A stretch of 9,649 nucleotides of DNA, taken from positions 1 to 9,649 of the forward strand of contig JADHVS010000168.1 of the NCBI GenBank assembly GCA_016783865.1. The letters run 5' to 3'. Below the pieces are notes generated by a model that made no database searches, was not told the DNA's origin, and saw nothing but the letters and a program-made list of their open reading frames with translations. Position numbers and translations under genes: made by a program. Source of the DNA: Bacteroidales bacterium. Its GTDB lineage: Bacteria > Bacteroidota > Bacteroidia > Bacteroidales > SM23-62. Positions 8,243 through 9,649 of this stretch are shown piece by piece. Every line of letters starts with the position of its first letter. Positions within the stretch are counted from its first letter, which is position 1.

Positions 8243-9649
8243 CTATTCAAAGAAAGGCACATACCAGTTTTCTTCGATCATGAGGAACTCCCGGATCTGT
8301 TCGGTCTTCTGGCCTTGAAATTTAGCAGCCACCCTGTCTGCCAGGTAGGAAGGATCGTTCCTTCTTTTGGCGATCCTCATCAGGTCATAGAAGCGTTCAC
8401 CCTCAAAGGCCAGTTCACGGGCTCTTTCATCCAGGATCTTGTCTTCAATATATTCCTGCTTTGCCTTCAAGTTTGCAGTATAGTTAAGCCATCCCTTTAT
8501 TTTATTAGTCACTGGATCATGCACATAAATGATGTTTCCAACGGTCACAGCGTCGTCTCTGTCTCCAAAACCCACTCTTCCCCTGACACCTTTCTGGTCG
8601 GGATTGCTGTTATAGGAACCGTCGTTCAGGATATTCAGGCTTTTAATCACCTCAGGCCGGATTATCCCGTTATGGTCAAACCACCACCTGGCATAGATCT
8701 CGGCATAATACAGATGGATTGAGGCTGCCCTGAAAACGGGGAAATGGCGGTCCTGGTCAAATGGACTTTTGTTAAATGTATATTTATGAATAACCGTATC
8801 CACATTTTCCATCATGGTTCTGTATTCTTTCACAAATCCTTTTCGTTTCAGTTCGAGCATCCTTTTTACATCGACAACCAGCATTTCTTCCTCCCCTTCA
8901 AGGTATGAATAAGACACGTTATAGCCCCGGTAAAAATCACCCGGTTTTCCGGGTTCCTCCACCTCGGTCATGGCAGGATCATTCGAGTTTACGTTTATAT
9001 CAACCCCATCCCAAATCGTTTCCCAGTAATCAATGGCAATTTTAGTCGGTTTCAGCATGTAGGTATTGGGAGGAATTTTCGAAAAAAGCTTTTGCAGGTT
9101 ATGCTGCTGCTGAAAGGATTTGCCGAACCAGATCGTAAAAATGTGCTCATTTATATCGATACTCGTAAAAATATTCCTCCATTTTGAGGTTGCAAACCTT
9201 TGGTCAAGTCCATATCTCAGGACGCCTGCAGCTTCCGGGTCTGAATAATACATGATGTGATAAAAGTTGGCTTCTGCCTTTGTGAGGTCACCCTGAAAGA
9301 GGTACATCTGTCCCAGGAGACAGTGCATGGCAAATTTATTCCAGACTGTAACCTCCCACGACTGGTCATTATTCGTAAGGTTGTGAATGACACCCACTGC
9401 TTTGATCTTATTCTCCAATTGAGTGGTGAATGTATCAACTACGGCATCCAGGTCGAAAAAAGTTCTCTCAAGGGTAATTGTGTCAATAATGGTATCGTTA
9501 TAATAGCCATCAGGTTTAAAAATGATCTGAACAGTATCAATAAATTCACTGTCGGTATTAACATACTCCAGAATCTCTTCAACGGTAGTCAGTGAAGGCC
9601 AGATATAAGGAACCTTTCCATAGATCCTTACAGCATTAAAGTAGGCCCA
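8243..9649 (-). CDS. SusD/RagB-family outer-membrane glycan-binding lipoprotein, 5' end outside window
   Basis: The frame is open from the stop at 8243-8245 to the right edge, showing the C-terminal 468 residues of a protein whose family usually has about 500-600. The missing part would hold the lipoprotein signal and first helices. The first visible residues (AWAYFNAVRIYGKVPYI) match the conserved SusD helix often written RA.AYF.LVR.YG.VP. A TPR-like helical pair is at visible residues 103-132 (FAMHCLLGQMYLFQGDLTKAEA). The C-terminal signature ERARELAFEGERFYDL is at 408-422. SusD proteins sit on the cell surface, bind glycan and act as the lid of a SusC TonB-dependent transporter (family knowledge); susC normally lies directly upstream, here beyond 9649. 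A TTG at 9416-9418 and later ATGs are internal codons, not starts, because homology continues upstream. The gene converges on the HTCS, so its promoter and HTCS-binding site are outside the window. An insertion-like, beta-prone stretch lies at visible residues about 30-62. Confidence 0.93.
   Translation of the reverse strand, partial: WAYFNAVRIYGKVPYIWPSLTTVEEILEYVNTDSEFIDTVQIIFKPDGYYNDTIIDTITLERTFFDLDAVVDTFTTQLENKIKAVGVIHNLTNNDQSWEVTVWNKFAMHCLLGQMYLFQGDLTKAEANFYHIMYYSDPEAAGVLRYGLDQRFATSKWRNIFTSIDINEHIFTIWFGKSFQQQHNLQKLFSKIPPNTYMLKPTKIAIDYWETIWDGVDINVNSNDPAMTEVEEPGKPGDFYRGYNVSYSYLEGEEEMLVVDVKRMLELKRKGFVKEYRTMMENVDTVIHKYTFNKSPFDQDRHFPVFRAASIHLYYAEIYARWWFDHNGIIRPEVIKSLNILNDGSYNSNPDQKGVRGRVGFGDRDDAVTVGNIIYVHDPVTNKIKGWLNYTANLKAKQEYIEDKILDERARELAFEGERFYDLMRIAKRRNDPSYLADRVAAKFQGQKTEQIREFLMIEENWYVPFFE

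Noticed and set aside
8315..8722. Open frame of 135 codons on the plus strand
   Set aside because: It lies within the SusD coding region on the opposite strand, has no family resemblance, and the SusD frame is strongly supported by its C-terminal signature.
9416..9418. TTG on the minus strand as a start for the SusD-like gene
   Set aside because: The same frame stays open for 77 more codons to the window edge and encodes the conserved AWAYFNAVRIYG helix, so this codon is internal.

Overview
The window is part of a polysaccharide utilization locus (PUL) from a member of the Bacteroidota. Three things support this: a one-polypeptide hybrid two-component system (HTCS), a SusD/RagB-family outer-membrane glycan-binding lipoprotein, and promoter-like elements resembling the Bacteroidota TTTG/TAnnTTTG type with little Shine-Dalgarno signal. 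The sequence does not fix genus or habitat. Coding density is very high, with no RNA genes, insertion sequences or CRISPR arrays seen.

Layout from left to right, four genes in two convergent pairs. (1) 92-2275, plus strand: an exported lipoprotein built as a right-handed parallel beta-helix with a C-terminal Ig/Fn3-like domain, probably a carbohydrate-active enzyme of unassigned family. (2) 2357-3913, minus strand: a family S1 formylglycine-dependent sulfatase with a Cys-type C-T-P-S-R maturation motif. (3) 3997-8175, plus strand: an HTCS of 1392 residues (periplasmic Reg_prop propellers, Y_Y_Y domain, one membrane span, HisKA, HATPase, receiver, AraC-type DNA-binding domain). (4) 8243-9649, minus strand: the C-terminal 468 residues of a SusD-like protein. 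Its 5' end lies beyond the right edge, where a SusC-like TonB-dependent transporter would be expected.

Working model (inference): the SusC/SusD pair imports oligosaccharides from a sulfated glycan, the sulfatase removes sulfate esters, the beta-helix protein acts on the backbone or side chains, and the HTCS senses a periplasmic breakdown product and switches the locus on. The sulfatase makes a sulfated substrate such as an algal or host sulfated polysaccharide likely, but which one cannot be read from this window.

The gaps are short: 91 nt at the left edge, 81 nt between genes 1 and 2, 83 nt between the divergent genes 2 and 3, and 67 nt between genes 3 and 4. Both convergent gaps contain inverted repeats that could act as terminators. 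The divergent gap holds candidate promoters for both genes. I see no entirely new kind of system. The most interesting items are the unassigned beta-helix protein, the non-canonical ATP-binding motif of the HTCS kinase, and a repeat-containing divergent promoter region.
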